Assembly (NCBI GenBank): GCA_963922205.1
Contig: CAWUHX010000214.1
Location: forward strand, 248,001 to 312,000
Source: Romanomermis culicivorax
Taxonomy: Eukaryota; Nematoda; Enoplea; Mermithida; Mermithidae
Length of the DNA: 64,000 bases
Reading direction: 5' to 3'
The stretch's first letter is position 1. Every line of letters begins with the position of its first letter. A model generated the notes under the pieces. The model made no database searches, had not been told where the DNA came from, and saw only the letters and a program-made list of their open reading frames with translations. Below, in pieces: positions 1 through 10,154 of this stretch. A program made the translations under genes and the position numbers.

Positions 1-683
1 CCATTAGTAACCCAATTAAGAATCAATGCGTAATAATTTCACACATCCACACCTGGTCCTATAACCCACTCGAGTCACATATAGATACACATTTCAAAAA
101 ATACAGTATTCCCCCAGAGACGTGAAAACACCTGCCCATGTAGAAAATACAGAATTCCCGACCCAGACACAAGATTTAGGTAGAACACATGGAAAACAGA
201 AAAACACGAAAAACTAAAAACATGTAGGCCTGGATAAGCATAGGGTAAAATAAAGCATGTAAGCATGGAAATTAAGCATGAATTAAAGCATAAAGGTGTG
301 GCGATAGAAGCATACAGTAAACAGAAGCAGGTAAGGGAAGCAATGGTCGGTCAGGAAAGCAAGGCGGAAGCGGACCTCTAGTGGCATGAAGGCATGGTCT
401 AAAGAAGCCGTATAAAAGGCAAGGAAAGCATGGAATAGAGAGATTATTATGGAGATTTTTATGCAGATTTTAATCGTGTTGTGTTTTTATGCGAGACTAG
501 TGTTGAAGCTGGAAGCATTTTGTTGTATTTGTACGTCAATGTAAAAGCAATTGTCGACGAATTGTTCATTTTATTATTTTGTTGATATTATCGTCATGGT
601 TTGTTATCGCCACATCCCCCTGGACCACATAAAGTGCAAGTGTTTGGGATCAAGTAAAACTATAGCTAAATCTGGGCATTACA
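1..683 (+). repeat. 5' LTR of element A (partial)
   Basis: This matches 3346-4000 almost throughout, including the blocks around the shared TATAAAAG box. The first 180 or so bases of the LTR lie before the window. It ends in TTACA like the 3' copy, but carries about 36 extra bases just before that end (or the 3' copy has lost them). Confidence 0.85.
411..418 (+). promoter_or_regulatory. LTR TATA box
   Basis: TATAAAAG in the 5' LTR; the same box is at 3765-3772 in the 3' LTR. It is the likely core promoter of the element. No transcription start can be proven from sequence alone. Confidence 0.5.
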
Positions 684-689
684 TTTTTT

Positions 690-703
690 TGGTGACCGTA
701 CCC
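690..703 (+). other. Putative primer-binding site of element A
   Basis: TGGTGACCGTACCC lies six bases after the 5' LTR end (TTACA, 683). It starts with TGG, as expected for pairing to a tRNA 3' CCA end. The tRNA species was not identified. Confidence 0.5.
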
Positions 704-935
704 TACCATAACCATTAAAACTCCCTTCCCCATTAAGGTACATCCTTGTCCGGGCAATCATAGCAAGTAATTTTAGTAAATCCAAAGCATTTCCCCCCAC
801 CATAGAGTTTCAAGTAATTGGTAAGCATCAAAACTGGAAAAAACAGTTAATAAAACATTGAGTGACACATTCTTATGAATCAAACGCGAAGCAAAAAGTG
901 TAATTTGGACGCACTTACCCAAACACAAATTGAAA

Positions 936-2314
936 ATGACCCACCATACACAAGACCACTTAGGAGAAATTGTAAGAGAGCAAATCAATGACCTATTTTC
1001 CGAGCATTTTCAAACTCTACGCACACAATTGAGCCAAAACACTGTGAGTCCCACCCTGATTGACGATTTAAGAACAACCAATATATGTAACAATATCGCA
1101 AACAATTTTTATGCAAAACCTACAGTATTTATGGGTGGAGTAACCCAACATTTTGGGGAATGGAGCAAAGGCTAGAGCAGTTTATGATACTACAAGGCAT
1201 GAGAGATACTGACGGGCAATTAAAATTAGCATATTTTGAAATTCATTTGGGTGGTGCCGCATTAGCAAAATTTAAAAGTTTAGAAAATTATGGAAACCCA
1301 CCCCAAATGTAGAAACTGTATAAAACTGCGTTACAAGCATGTTTCCCTGACCATAGAGACATGGATTTACACCAACATTTTTTGCGGGGATGGAAGCAAA
1401 AAAGATCAGAAACTGTAACCGAATTTTTGTTTGATCTCGAACATCTAGCAACCCTTGCTTACTCCAATTTCAATTCAGAAACATGTGAAATGATGATCAA
1501 ACCTCTTTTCATGGAAGGCATGCAAAACAAAATTGGGGAGGCACTAAAATACAGATGTTTCACAAATGTCACTGAAATGTGTGATGAGGCAGCTTATGTT
1601 GAACAACAAATTTTCAGAAATGGATTAAAATCTAACCCCATACCCTTCATATCCCCCGCACCCGAACCCATTTTTTCCTTAGGCAATCACACTGAACAGC
1701 AGGGAATCCTACATAAGTTAGAACAACAAGTCACCGAGTTGCAATTGCAAATAATGCGAAATTCTCTAACTCAACCCCAGCATGATAATAGTAATTTGAG
1801 ACAAATCACATGTTTTCAATGTGGTCAATTCGGGCATTTTGCCAGAAATTGTAATTCGCCAGGTACTCAGAAATCATGTGAAATTCGCTTTCAGAGTAAT
1901 CACATAACTCAAGACTGTAAAAGCAGATGCATTCACTGTTATCAGACAGGTCACCGATCCAGCCATTGCATATCCCAAAGCTACCCCAATGTAGAATGTT
2001 TTCTTTGTAAGCAGAAAGGTCACACGAGTAGATATTGCCCCAACCAAATGACCCATAACATCCAAAATTGCATTGAAGAGAGACTACCCCCACCACAAAT
2101 GAACATAGATGACCCAGCCCTGTGCTCTGCATTGCCCACTGTCCAGCATCGACCTCAACATGGTTTAAATACAATTATGCCTAACAGTCATAAGCAGTTT
2201 GACCGCCAGTATGTCCTTGACCCACCCCTTTCTGTTAAGGGCAGCACTTCCAAAATTGCATCACCAAAAAGCAGTGACACATTGAAATCAATACCCCCTA
2301 CCAGAAAACAATAA
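936..2314 (+). pseudogene. Gag of LTR element A (broken)
   Basis: Retrotransposon Gag, the structural protein that packages element RNA into cytoplasmic particles. The first ATG is at 936. The frame shifts near 1140 and a TAG interrupts at 1310-1312; the longest open part is 1361-2314. The N-terminal half is a helical capsid-like region. The C-terminal half has four CCHC zinc-knuckle positions: CFQCGQFGHFARNC, a degenerate second one (CEIRFQSNHITQDC, where the second Cys is Arg), CIHCYQTGHRSSHC and CFLCKQKGHTSRYC. Four knuckles in tandem is more than the one or two usual in Ty3/gypsy Gag. A Pro/Ser-rich tail follows. The assignment as Gag is secure, the clade is not. Confidence 0.85.
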
Positions 2315-3176
2315 AATTGCCCAGAAATGTGAACATCCTGGAACCAGTGAGACCTCTAAATCTGAACCAGCATACAAAAAGGAATGCCCAATATTTTTAG
2401 TGCTGCATGGCCCCACCACAGACCCCTATACGTTCGGCCAGGGAAAAACTTTTCTTTCTATCCCGAAAGCAAGGAAAAATCATAAAATTCATTTTGCAGC
2501 TCACATTTTCCAAACTAAAAATAGTAGTACCAGCAGTTCTGTCTCAAACCTCATCAGCAAGCCCCAAATCCCCCATCCTGATACATGCATCGGCCTTGCT
2601 TCTTGTCTCCTTCCAGAGAAAAATTCACCCACCCAATCTCACTTCCCCACCCAAGACAAACAGAAACGGCTCAATACATTCACATGGGTAAAAGGCAAAG
2701 TAGATTTGACCAAGAGTGGCCTGAATGAAGCAGAAAAAGCTCAGCTAAAAAATTTCTTATCCAAATACCCGGCCCTTTACACTGAATTGAGAACAGATGT
2801 GAGTCCCAGGTCACTTGTCTCCCACAGCATTGATATGAATAATTATAAACACAGCTGTAGACCCCTTTTTCGGAAACCACCAAAAGCAAAGCAAATCATC
2901 AAACAAAAAGTTGAGCAACTTGAGAAAGCTGATACTATCAGTCAAAGCACTTCCCCTTCACATAAAACACGTGGGTCACTCGCCCAAGAGAAATCCCAAT
3001 CTCGGCTATTTGTCGAAGTCTTCAACCCAGCACAACTTGATCAACTGGTGGCTGCGAGCTCAAGCGAGGCTAAACTGCTCAGCCACCAGGCAATGTCTGA
3101 CCTGAGAACCCTCCCTTCATCGAAACCACTATTGAATGAGGACATTCAACTTCGGAAGGAGGGAAATGTAATGTAG
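2286..3176 (+). pseudogene. Pol remnant of element A (RT N-terminal part only)
   Basis: The frame opens at 2286, overlaps the end of gag by 29 bases in another frame, and closes at 3174-3176 inside the 3' LTR. Residues encoded around 2700-2950 resemble the linker and start of a Ty3/gypsy reverse transcriptase: an Asn-Phe-Leu and Tyr-Pro stretch, an IDMNNYK segment in the place of the usual IDTG motif, then a helix ending in QLEKADTI before a Ser-rich SPSH. After that the palm, RNase H and integrase are simply absent. No DTG/DSG protease motif is seen. The product cannot be catalytically active. The deletion joins RT to a short 3' tail that abuts the polypurine tract. Confidence 0.6.
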
Positions 3177-4000
3177 ATGCTAATGCATCAGTGTAAATTC
3201 ACAATGTACGATATGTGTATTCTATTACTGTATATAATTTTAGTCATATGTATATATTTCTCGAGTATGTCTGGTTTTTTCATCTCATGGATGGCTGGTA
3301 CATTTTTCATATGTACTTTGTTTTGAACATTCCTGTAGCCAAAATCCATTAGTAACCTAATTAAGAATGGATGCATAATCATTCAACACATCCACACACC
3401 TGGTCCAATAATCCACTTGAGTCACATGTAGATACACATTCCAAGAAATACAGTATCCCCCCCAAGAGGCATAAAAACACCTGCCCATGTAGAAAATATA
3501 GAAATCCTGACCCAGACACAAGACTTAGGTAGAATGCATGAAAAACAGAAAAACACACGAAAAACTAAAAACATGTAGGCATGGCTAAGCATATAGTAAA
3601 ATAAAGCATGTAAGCATGGAAATTATTAAGCATGAATTAAAGCATAAAGGTGTGGGGATAGAAGCATACAGTAAACAGAAGCAGGTAAGGGAAGCAATGG
3701 TCGGTCAGGAAAGCAAGGCGGAAGCGGACCTCCAGTGGCGTGAAGGCATGGTCTAAAGAAGCCATATAAAAGGCAAAGAAAGCATGGAATAGAGAGATTA
3801 TTATGGAGATTTTTATGCAGATTTTAATCGTGTTGTGTTTTTATGCGAGACTAGTGTTGAAGCGGGAAGCATTTTGTTGTATTTGTATGTCCACATAAAA
3901 GCAATCGTGGATGAATCATTCTTTTTATAATTTTGTTCTTATTATTGTCATTGTTCGTTATCACCGCATCCCTGTGGACCGCATAAAGTGCAGTGTTACA
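3167..4000 (+). repeat. 3' LTR of element A
   Basis: Begins TGTAATGTAG directly after a purine-rich tract (TTCGGAAGGAGGGAAA, about 3151-3166) and ends TGTTACA, so it has the TG...CA ends of an LTR. It aligns with 1-683 from position 3346 on. It gives the full LTR length, about 834 bp. Confidence 0.8.
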
Positions 4001-4889
4001 GTTGTACCAGGGCTGTCAGGTCCGCCAGGTTCAGGTTGGGAGGTCAGGTGGGGTCGGTTGTGGGTCTGGGGCATACCTAGGAGTTATCCTCAACTGTTCT
4101 AGAATTTTTTGACCTGCCAATTGGGTGAAAGAGGTGTACTGTAGAGTCTGTGCAGGCCAACCATCATATGGTTTGGGTTGCAACGTTATAGCATAGGCAA
4201 TGGTTAAGCTAGACTATGGGTTTTTCTGGCGGGCTATGGTTAAGCATATTAGTTGTCTTTAACTGTTCTATAACAAATGTTCTTGAACTTCCAGTGGATC
4301 CCAGTGACAGGCAACAGGCACATCCGGCTGAGCCAGTGGATGCATATGGGTTTTCAGGTCTGGGACTGGCTTGGGTCTGGGCCAGGAGGTTGAGTTGGGA
4401 GGTCTGGGTCCAGGTAGGGTCAGGTCTCAGTTCAGTTTGGGTGATGTCAACTAGGGTTGTTCTAGTTCTAGAACTTCTGTTCGTGATTTTTAGTGAAAGA
4501 GGTTATTGACAGTGGGGAATTAAATGGACTTTACACAAAAAAGTATTCTGAGGGTAAAAAATGTCCCACTTTTTCCTTTATTTTTTCACTTTCAAATCCT
4601 GTCTCACTTTTTTCAATTCATGTCTCACTTTTTTCAAATCATGTCCCACTTTTTTAAAGTATCAGCTCCTTACCCCATCATATTCATCATGGTAGACAGT
4701 ACATAGAATTCTCTAGGTCCTGATGTAAAAACATTCATTTTTTTCAAAATTTGGTGTGAACAAAATTATATTTATAACTTCACTAGCTCTGAAACCCAAC
4801 TATCAAATTTGGAAGGGTACCCTCTCCATCAGACCGGGTAATCATTCCTTTTTCCTCTTTTACGAATTTTTTGAATTTTTTTTATAATT
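4001..4889. other. Gene-free stretch with degenerate repeats
   Basis: No coding region is supported. Two diverged copies of a G-rich segment (about 4017-4140 and 4340-4515) share GGTCTGGG, CTGTTCTAG and GTGAAAGAGGT blocks. At 4560-4660 there are four short tandem copies of a unit like ATGTCCCACTTTTTTCAAATC. Confidence 0.5.
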
Positions 4890-5813
4890 CCTAGATCCTC
4901 AGCATCAGCTTCAATCAATCAGATTCATAGAAAATTCCTTGCAATTTCTCGCCTAATTGGTTTTCGAGGGTATAGATGGGTGGGTTCTGAGCATATCTCT
5001 CCTTAACTAGAAAATATTCCTCTGTCCAGTTTAGCCAGAATCCTTTCTCAAGAGTCCATTTCACTTTACTCAGACCAACTTTGTCTCCAATCTCAAACTT
5101 GAAACTCGGATTCATAGATTTAATTCAGAAAAGGAGGATTTCTCGCTCATTCTTAACTGAGACTTTGTCTGGGGACGTTCCTATTGTTTGATGATATGAT
5201 TTGTTGTAATTTTCAAGTAGCTCATCCAAGATATCAATATACCCATAAGTATTGTTTTTGGTAAAGTATCCCCACATTTTGTCTTTCAAAGTCCAGTTAA
5301 ATTGTTCAATTAAGCTGGCTTTGACTTCACTTTTTGTAGTGAAAAAATGAATAAATTTGGATTTCAAGTACTTTTGGAATGTCTTATTAGTGAATTCTTT
5401 ACCTTTGTCTTTTGGAGCTTGGTGGGTTTCCAGCCTGTTTTTAAAATTTTCTCGAAACCATCCAGAATTCTAAGGCTAGTTTTCTGTTTGAAGGGGACTA
5501 ACCAGGCAAATTTGGAGAATAAGTCAATACAGTTTAGGAGGTATCTATACCCATCATTATGTTCTTGTAAAGACTGGTGATCAGCCAAATCAGCTTGCCA
5601 TTGCTTGTCTATACCACTAACAAAAATTTTATTCCATTTGTAGTTTTTGCAAGCTGGTTTATAGAGGGTGTATTAGGGCTGGTTTGCTACCCATTTTTCA
5701 ACATCTGATTTTTTTATCTTTTGATTCAGGTTTCTTGCTTGCCTATATAGATTATCAATTCCAGAATACCCCTTTTCAGGGTCAAAATACAATTTTCCTA
5801 ATAATTTTTCCAT
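4890..5813 (-). pseudogene. Polinton/Maverick-type integrase, minus strand (broken)
   Basis: Retroviral-type DDE integrase of the Polinton family, which inserts the element DNA in the nucleus. Read on the minus strand, an ATG at 5811-5813 starts a protein with an N-terminal helical part, then the core. The first Asp lies in QWQADLADH, the second in KDKGKEF, and Glu in SLIEQFNWTLK. A C-terminal segment with GDKVGLSKVK and TLENQLGEKLQG follows. It is interrupted by a TAA near 5669, a frameshift near 5420 and a small lesion near 5120. It faces away from the plus-strand Polinton that starts at 5958. It is a different copy from the integrase at 6610 and clearly diverged from it. Confidence 0.8.
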
Positions 5814-5957
5814 CACTTTTGATTTTATTACAAATTCATATTTATAATATACAATTAATATAATTTAAAAGAGAATTATCATACAGATTTGCAAAGGAAT
5901 TTTTGGCATTAGTATCTAAATGATTGTAACAAATCAACACCCAAAGAACAATACAAA

Positions 5958-6605
5958 ATGTACTCTCAATTATTGTCACAATATTTAACTTTTGAGCACG
6001 AAAACGCCCAACCTGCTACCATAATTTTAAAAGAAAATACTAATGATGAAAGTGATAGCATTAATTTAAAGGTTGAGGAAAAAGATTGGTTGAATGATAG
6101 TAAATTACTCAGTGGAATTCCCAAACAATTTGAACATTCTGCATCGTTATTATTGGAACATGTGCTATGTAACCCCAGTATAAATGTTAATAAGCAAGGA
6201 GAAATATTAATTGATGGGAAATTAATTGAAGGTTCTCATATTATTGATTTATTACATAATTTGTCAATTAAGAGTTCAAAAATTATGCAACTGCTTGGAG
6301 TAGGCCAATTTGCTAATGCTTTGAGAAAACATAATGTACCCTTAGAGGCTATAGGAAATCCTTTGTGTAGAATGTTAGTCACTCTACTTCGGAAACTCTC
6401 CTACCAAATGGCTGCTGAAGAATCAGATAATCAGGCAAGCAGTAGTCTCAAACAGTTGAATAAATCCCTCATGAAAGGAGTTGGTGTATTTTCAAGTGAC
6501 GAAGAAGATATCAAAGACAATACAATCTTGAGTAAAGGAAACTCGACAGAAAAGAAGATACTGAGAAAAGCTAGAACACTTAGACAATATAACCCCTTAT
6601 ACTAG
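5958..6605 (+). CDS. Unrecognised Polinton-associated protein
   Basis: Intact 215-residue frame starting ATG (MYSQLLSQYLTFEHEN). It is acidic in the first third. A central part has an alternating Leu/Ile pattern that includes DLLHNLSIKSSKIMQLLG and a NVPLEAIGN motif, and the C-terminal tail is Lys/Arg-rich. It ends four bases before the integrase ATG. I do not recognise a catalytic motif. A similar-looking protein upstream of integrase is my recollection of other animal Polintons, but I cannot name it. It is the longest undamaged gene of this copy, which is notable beside its broken neighbours. Confidence 0.55.
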   Translation: MYSQLLSQYLTFEHENAQPATIILKENTNDESDSINLKVEEKDWLNDSKLLSGIPKQFEHSASLLLEHVLCNPSINVNKQGEILIDGKLIEGSHIIDLLHNLSIKSSKIMQLLGVGQFANALRKHNVPLEAIGNPLCRMLVTLLRKLSYQMAAEESDNQASSSLKQLNKSLMKGVGVFSSDEEDIKDNTILSKGNSTEKKILRKARTLRQYNPLY

Positions 6606-6609
6606 AACA

Positions 6610-7709
6610 ATGGATAGATTACTTTCAAAATAGTAAAAAAATTTACATGGAAATCCTACAGCTTTTTCTAGTATCCAAAAATTATATGTTGAGGCTAGAA
6701 AACACTATAAAACAATTACATGTAAAAATGTTAAAGATTGGCTCTCGAAACAAGATAGTTACACCCTACATAAACAAGTCAACAGAAAGTTTTCAGGTGA
6801 CTGTATTTATGTTACAGCTATGGATCAACAATGGGAAATTGATTTGGCCAACATGTCTTCTTTAGCAGATTTTAAGAATGGATATAAATTTATGTTTACA
6901 TGTGAAGATGTGTTGAGTAAATATGCATAAGTTGAACCATTAAAATCAAAACATGCAAAGAATGTATGTGATGCTTTTCAAAATATTTTAAAAGAGGCCG
7001 AATCCCTTGGAGAGTGGGCAGTGATAAAGGAAATAAATTTGTCAACAAAGATTTCCAAAAATTATTAAAACTAAATGATATACAATTTTTTAATTCCCAG
7101 AATGAAGATATAAAATGTTCAATAGTGGAATGGTTTAATAGAACCTTAAAAACTAAATTGTTTAAATATTTTACAGAGTTTACCACTTATAAATGGATCG
7201 ATATTTTATCAACAGTAGTTTCGAACTATAATCATTCTATTCATAGATCAATTGGTGAAAAATCAGTTAATGTGAATTATTCCAATGAAAAACTTATATG
7301 GCAGAGACTTTACCACAAGAACGCATACACTAGAAAACCTAAGATCAATATAGGAGATTACATGTGAATTAGTAAGCATAGGCGTGTGTTTGACAAAGGT
7401 TATTTACCTCTATGGAGTGAGGAAGTTTTTAGGGTAAAACAAACTGTAAAGACTAGAAACCAAATACTTTATAGAATACAGGATTTGGAAGGCCAGGATA
7501 TAGAAGGACGTTTTTATGAAAAAGAGCTACAAAAAAATGATTTTAACCCTGATATCAAAGAATATAAAATTGAAAAGATTTTAAAAACTAAACATTTAAC
7601 AGATGGTCAAAATAAACTACTTGTGAGGAGGTGGGGTTATCCTGAAAAATTCAACAGCTGGATTTTAGAAAAGGAAATACAAAACAATGATTATGATGAA
7701 CAACTTTAA
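6610..7709 (+). pseudogene. Polinton integrase with chromodomain (broken)
   Basis: DDE integrase joining Polinton ends to the target. The ATG at 6610 is followed by two adjacent stops (about 6634). The core then shows Asp in QWEIDLANM, Asp in GSDKGNKF and Glu in SIVEWFNRTLK, the DDE triad. A TAA lies where the family has FSKYAW (about 6928), a frameshift falls near 7000, and a TGA at 7365-7367 is followed by an open frame. The C-terminal end has a chromodomain-like block (YKIEKILK ... RRWGYPEKFNSWI), typical of Polinton integrases and thought to guide targeting to chromatin. Its end overlaps the start of the protease gene by 23 bases. Confidence 0.85.
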
Positions 7710-8157
7710 ATTGAAATACTATGCTCAAGAAGATACAACTTTATCAAGAATTTTTCTCCGAGTTTTGACTTGTGATACATTACCAAAGATAGTTAAAAGA
7801 CCTGCCCCTCTAATTGCAAACATAGATTCATCTTTTCAAAAAGGAAGTCATTGGATCCCTGTGTATTTTGATAATGACAACTCTGTATGTTATTTTGATT
7901 TATATGGTTTACCACCAGTTATTCCTGCTTTTATAAACTATATTAACAAGAATGCTACAGTAAGACACATAAATGTGGAACGCCTACAAAATTTTTATAG
8001 CAGAGTTTGTGGTATATATACTTTGTATTTTTTGTATTATAAAGCGCGATGTGTTCCTATGAATAAAATGTTTAAAAGTTTTAGTAATACAAATTTTGCT
8101 CATAATGATAAGTTAGTTTGTAAATTCTTTCATTGTAAGTTTTCTGTAAAAGGTTGA
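7687..8157 (+). CDS. Adenain-like cysteine protease of the Polinton
   Basis: C5-family (adenovirus-type) protease that in this group is thought to mature capsid proteins. The frame is intact at 156 residues; the start is one of three ATGs at 7687, 7693 and 7696. The catalytic set is visible: His in GSHWIPVYF, Asp/Glu position in YFDLYG, and Cys in RVCGIY with Gln seven residues earlier (LQNFYSRVC), the same spacing as in adenain. A basic Cys/His tail follows. The length is a little under the 200 residues of adenain. The neighbouring integrase and capsid genes support the call. It is one of the few unbroken genes in the window. Confidence 0.85.
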   Translation: MIMMNNFKLKYYAQEDTTLSRIFLRVLTCDTLPKIVKRPAPLIANIDSSFQKGSHWIPVYFDNDNSVCYFDLYGLPPVIPAFINYINKNATVRHINVERLQNFYSRVCGIYTLYFLYYKARCVPMNKMFKSFSNTNFAHNDKLVCKFFHCKFSVKG

Positions 8158-8309
8158 TTGCGAAGTATATTATGTACAAGTTTGTAAAAGTTAACTCTGC
8201 CTTTTTTACCTATTTTTGTATAATTTTATTCGTTACTTTACTAGCTCTGCCTTTTGTAGAATTTATAATTAATTATCTAATTGTTAAATAAAAAATTTTT
8301 TATTTTGGA

Positions 8310-8614
8310 ATGAACAGTAGTAATAGTATGCATTCAGAAACATCTCACATCAGTGTTTGGGAGTTTTTTGGAAAATGTCCACCTCGAAACAAAGTGGTGT
8401 TCTTCAGTCAGGTCATACTAATATACATTGTAGTCATTACACCTATAATAAATTTATCTCTCTACAATAATAATATTAATTGTGGGTTGGCTTATTGTGC
8501 GCTTGTATAGGATATTTATTACCTAGTCCTGTATCAACACTGTTACCTTGTCCAAACTCATTAAAGACAATTGCCACAACAGCTAACACTATAAATAATA
8601 ATGACAACCTTTGA
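8310..8614 (+). pseudogene. Small membrane protein of the Polinton (frameshifted)
   Basis: Short protein starting MNSSNSMHSE with a hydrophobic segment (VVFFSQVILIYIVVITPIIN), then after a frameshift near 8480 a second hydrophobic part with GYLLPSP. Two membrane segments separated by a short polar link fit a small conserved Polinton membrane protein that I recall from other animal Polintons but cannot name. Its repaired end would overlap the minor capsid start (8601) in another frame. Confidence 0.55.
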
Positions 8615-9512
8615 TGATCAATTTTATATTACTCTACCTAGTAATAGGGAATATGGAAACACATCCTCAGATTTTTCAGCTCATTTACCCTATGATTTAA
8701 AACTAGATGGAAATTGGGAGGTAGGCTTAAGTGAAATAATATATCCATACAGCTGGGCTACAATTTCCAACCATGGTGGAGATAATGTGATAACATTAAT
8801 TACAAATGGTATTGGAAATAAAGTCAAAGAAATTAAAGTAATAGTTTTTGAATAACATTACTTTAATGTAGCTGATTTAATTGACGAATTGAATGCAAAA
8901 ATTGGAGCAGCTATTGCAGGAATGGATATTGAAACTGTATTTTCACATGATGAACATGGACAAGGATTGGTTAATTTAAAAACAGTGGTACAAGTTTGTG
9001 TAGAATTGATCTAAGCAATCATTTAATGGAAATTCTTTGTTTTAGCACTACTAACACTGCTTCTGATGCAACTGCTGAAGATTTTCTAAATAGAAGTGTC
9101 AATATTAACCTATATACTGTTGGAGAGAAACCACCAAAAAATTCTAACACTCATATTCCACCATCCAAATCTATTTTTCTTGCTGATCCAGGAAATAAAC
9201 ATTCATATATGTTGGGGACTCAGCCACCAAATTTAAACGATATACAGAGTTTTTGTTTACTGTAATATTATCGAAAATTAAATTGTTCGAAATACTTTAG
9301 CACCACCTTTACGTATAGTGAATGTGCAGAGAAAATACAAGGATATAGTAAGCTGATTATATGAAACACCTCACTATATACCCATTCAATTTAAAGAAAT
9401 TAAGGTACTTGAAATTAGTATAAAAAACAGTATGAATGAGTTTATACCATTCCAATTTGGGAATGTTATAGTTAAATTACATTTCAGGGGACATACTCCT
9501 TCATTTTTATAA
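8601..9512 (+). pseudogene. Polinton minor capsid (penton-like) protein, broken
   Basis: Probable pentameric vertex protein of the Polinton virion. It begins MTTFDDQFYITLPSN, followed by a LPYDLKLDGNWEVGLSEI block, a hallmark of the family N-terminus. A TAA at 8853-8855 and a frameshift near 9000 break it. The central part (8996-9265) and a C-terminal part read in another frame (about 9240-9512) contain LRIVNVQRKYKD, HYIPIQFKEI and PFQFGNVIVKLHFRG, which fit the C-terminal jelly-roll strands. The whole gene would encode about 300 residues. It sits just upstream of the basic minor protein and the major capsid gene, the normal virion-gene neighbourhood. Confidence 0.7.
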
Positions 9513-9782
9513 TACTATTGAATTCATCACAATCATTCATTCATTTGCTTTGGGACACGTTGTCGTCAGGTTGAATTTTCACAAATGCTCTTAATTTATT
9601 TATTTATTTAATTTTTATCTACAGAGCGAAATATACATACAGTATATATTCCCCAAACTGTTGATTACTGGGTTAAGATTTATCAACAGAGCATACAATA
9701 TAGTCAATTTCAATTAGGAGGTGGTGCATTGGAAGGTTTTAGAGCAGCATAACAATTTTATTATAGACACCAAAGAGCCAAA

Positions 9783-10154
9783 TTGGGTAATTTTTTCAAG
9801 AGTTTATGGCGACTAGCTATGCCCTTATTGAAGTCTACAGGAAAACATGCACTTGCTGCAGGTTCTAAAATTGTAGGTGATATGGTAGAAGGACGTTCTT
9901 TTAAAGAAAGTGTTACAGATCATGGGCGAAATGCAGCAAGCAATTTATTACATAAGATAGGTGATCGTATTCAGAAAGGAAAAGGTCTAGGAAAGCGCAA
10001 ACATGTAACTTCTAGGATACATTTGAAGAGGAATAAAATGTTGAATAATGGTCATATAAAGCAACATAAACATAAGCAGCTAAAACAACATTCCTCATTC
10101 TTAAAAAAGACTCCACCTAGAAAAGTCAGTTTTAAGGTCAACTATTCAAAATGA
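9783..10154 (+). CDS. Basic minor virion-type protein of the Polinton (5' end broken)
   Basis: The open frame of about 123 residues has no ATG at its start. The coding pattern continues upstream to about 9690 across a TAA (9750-9752). It begins with a hydrophobic/amphipathic stretch (GNFFKSLWRLAMPLLKS), then an Ala/Gly helix, then a strongly basic tail rich in Lys, Arg and His. This composition fits a DNA-binding or membrane-active minor capsid protein located between the penton-like and major capsid genes, in the manner of adenovirus core or cement proteins. No exact homologue can be named. Its TGA overlaps the ATG of the next gene by ATGA. Confidence 0.6.
   Translation: MGNFFKSLWRLAMPLLKSTGKHALAAGSKIVGDMVEGRSFKESVTDHGRNAASNLLHKIGDRIQKGKGLGKRKHVTSRIHLKRNKMLNNGHIKQHKHKQLKQHSSFLKKTPPRKVSFKVNYSK

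Larger units (their letters stand above)
1..4000 (+). mobile_element. LTR retrotransposon A, internally deleted
   Basis: Two related long terminal repeats, the left one cut by the window start, enclose about 2.5 kb with a Gag ORF and a short pol remnant. Order is LTR, primer-binding-like site, gag, pol remnant, polypurine tract, LTR. The pol part keeps only a stretch resembling the region just before the reverse transcriptase palm. Protease, the catalytic RT core, RNase H and integrase are missing, so this copy could move only with helper proteins. Pol overlaps the end of gag in another frame, as in many Ty3/gypsy-like elements. The target-site duplication cannot be tested because the left edge lies outside the window. 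Confidence 0.85.

Noticed and set aside
1806..2174. Minus-strand ORF of 122 codons
   Set aside because: It is antisense to the zinc-knuckle part of Gag; the Cys-rich pattern is explained by the plus strand.
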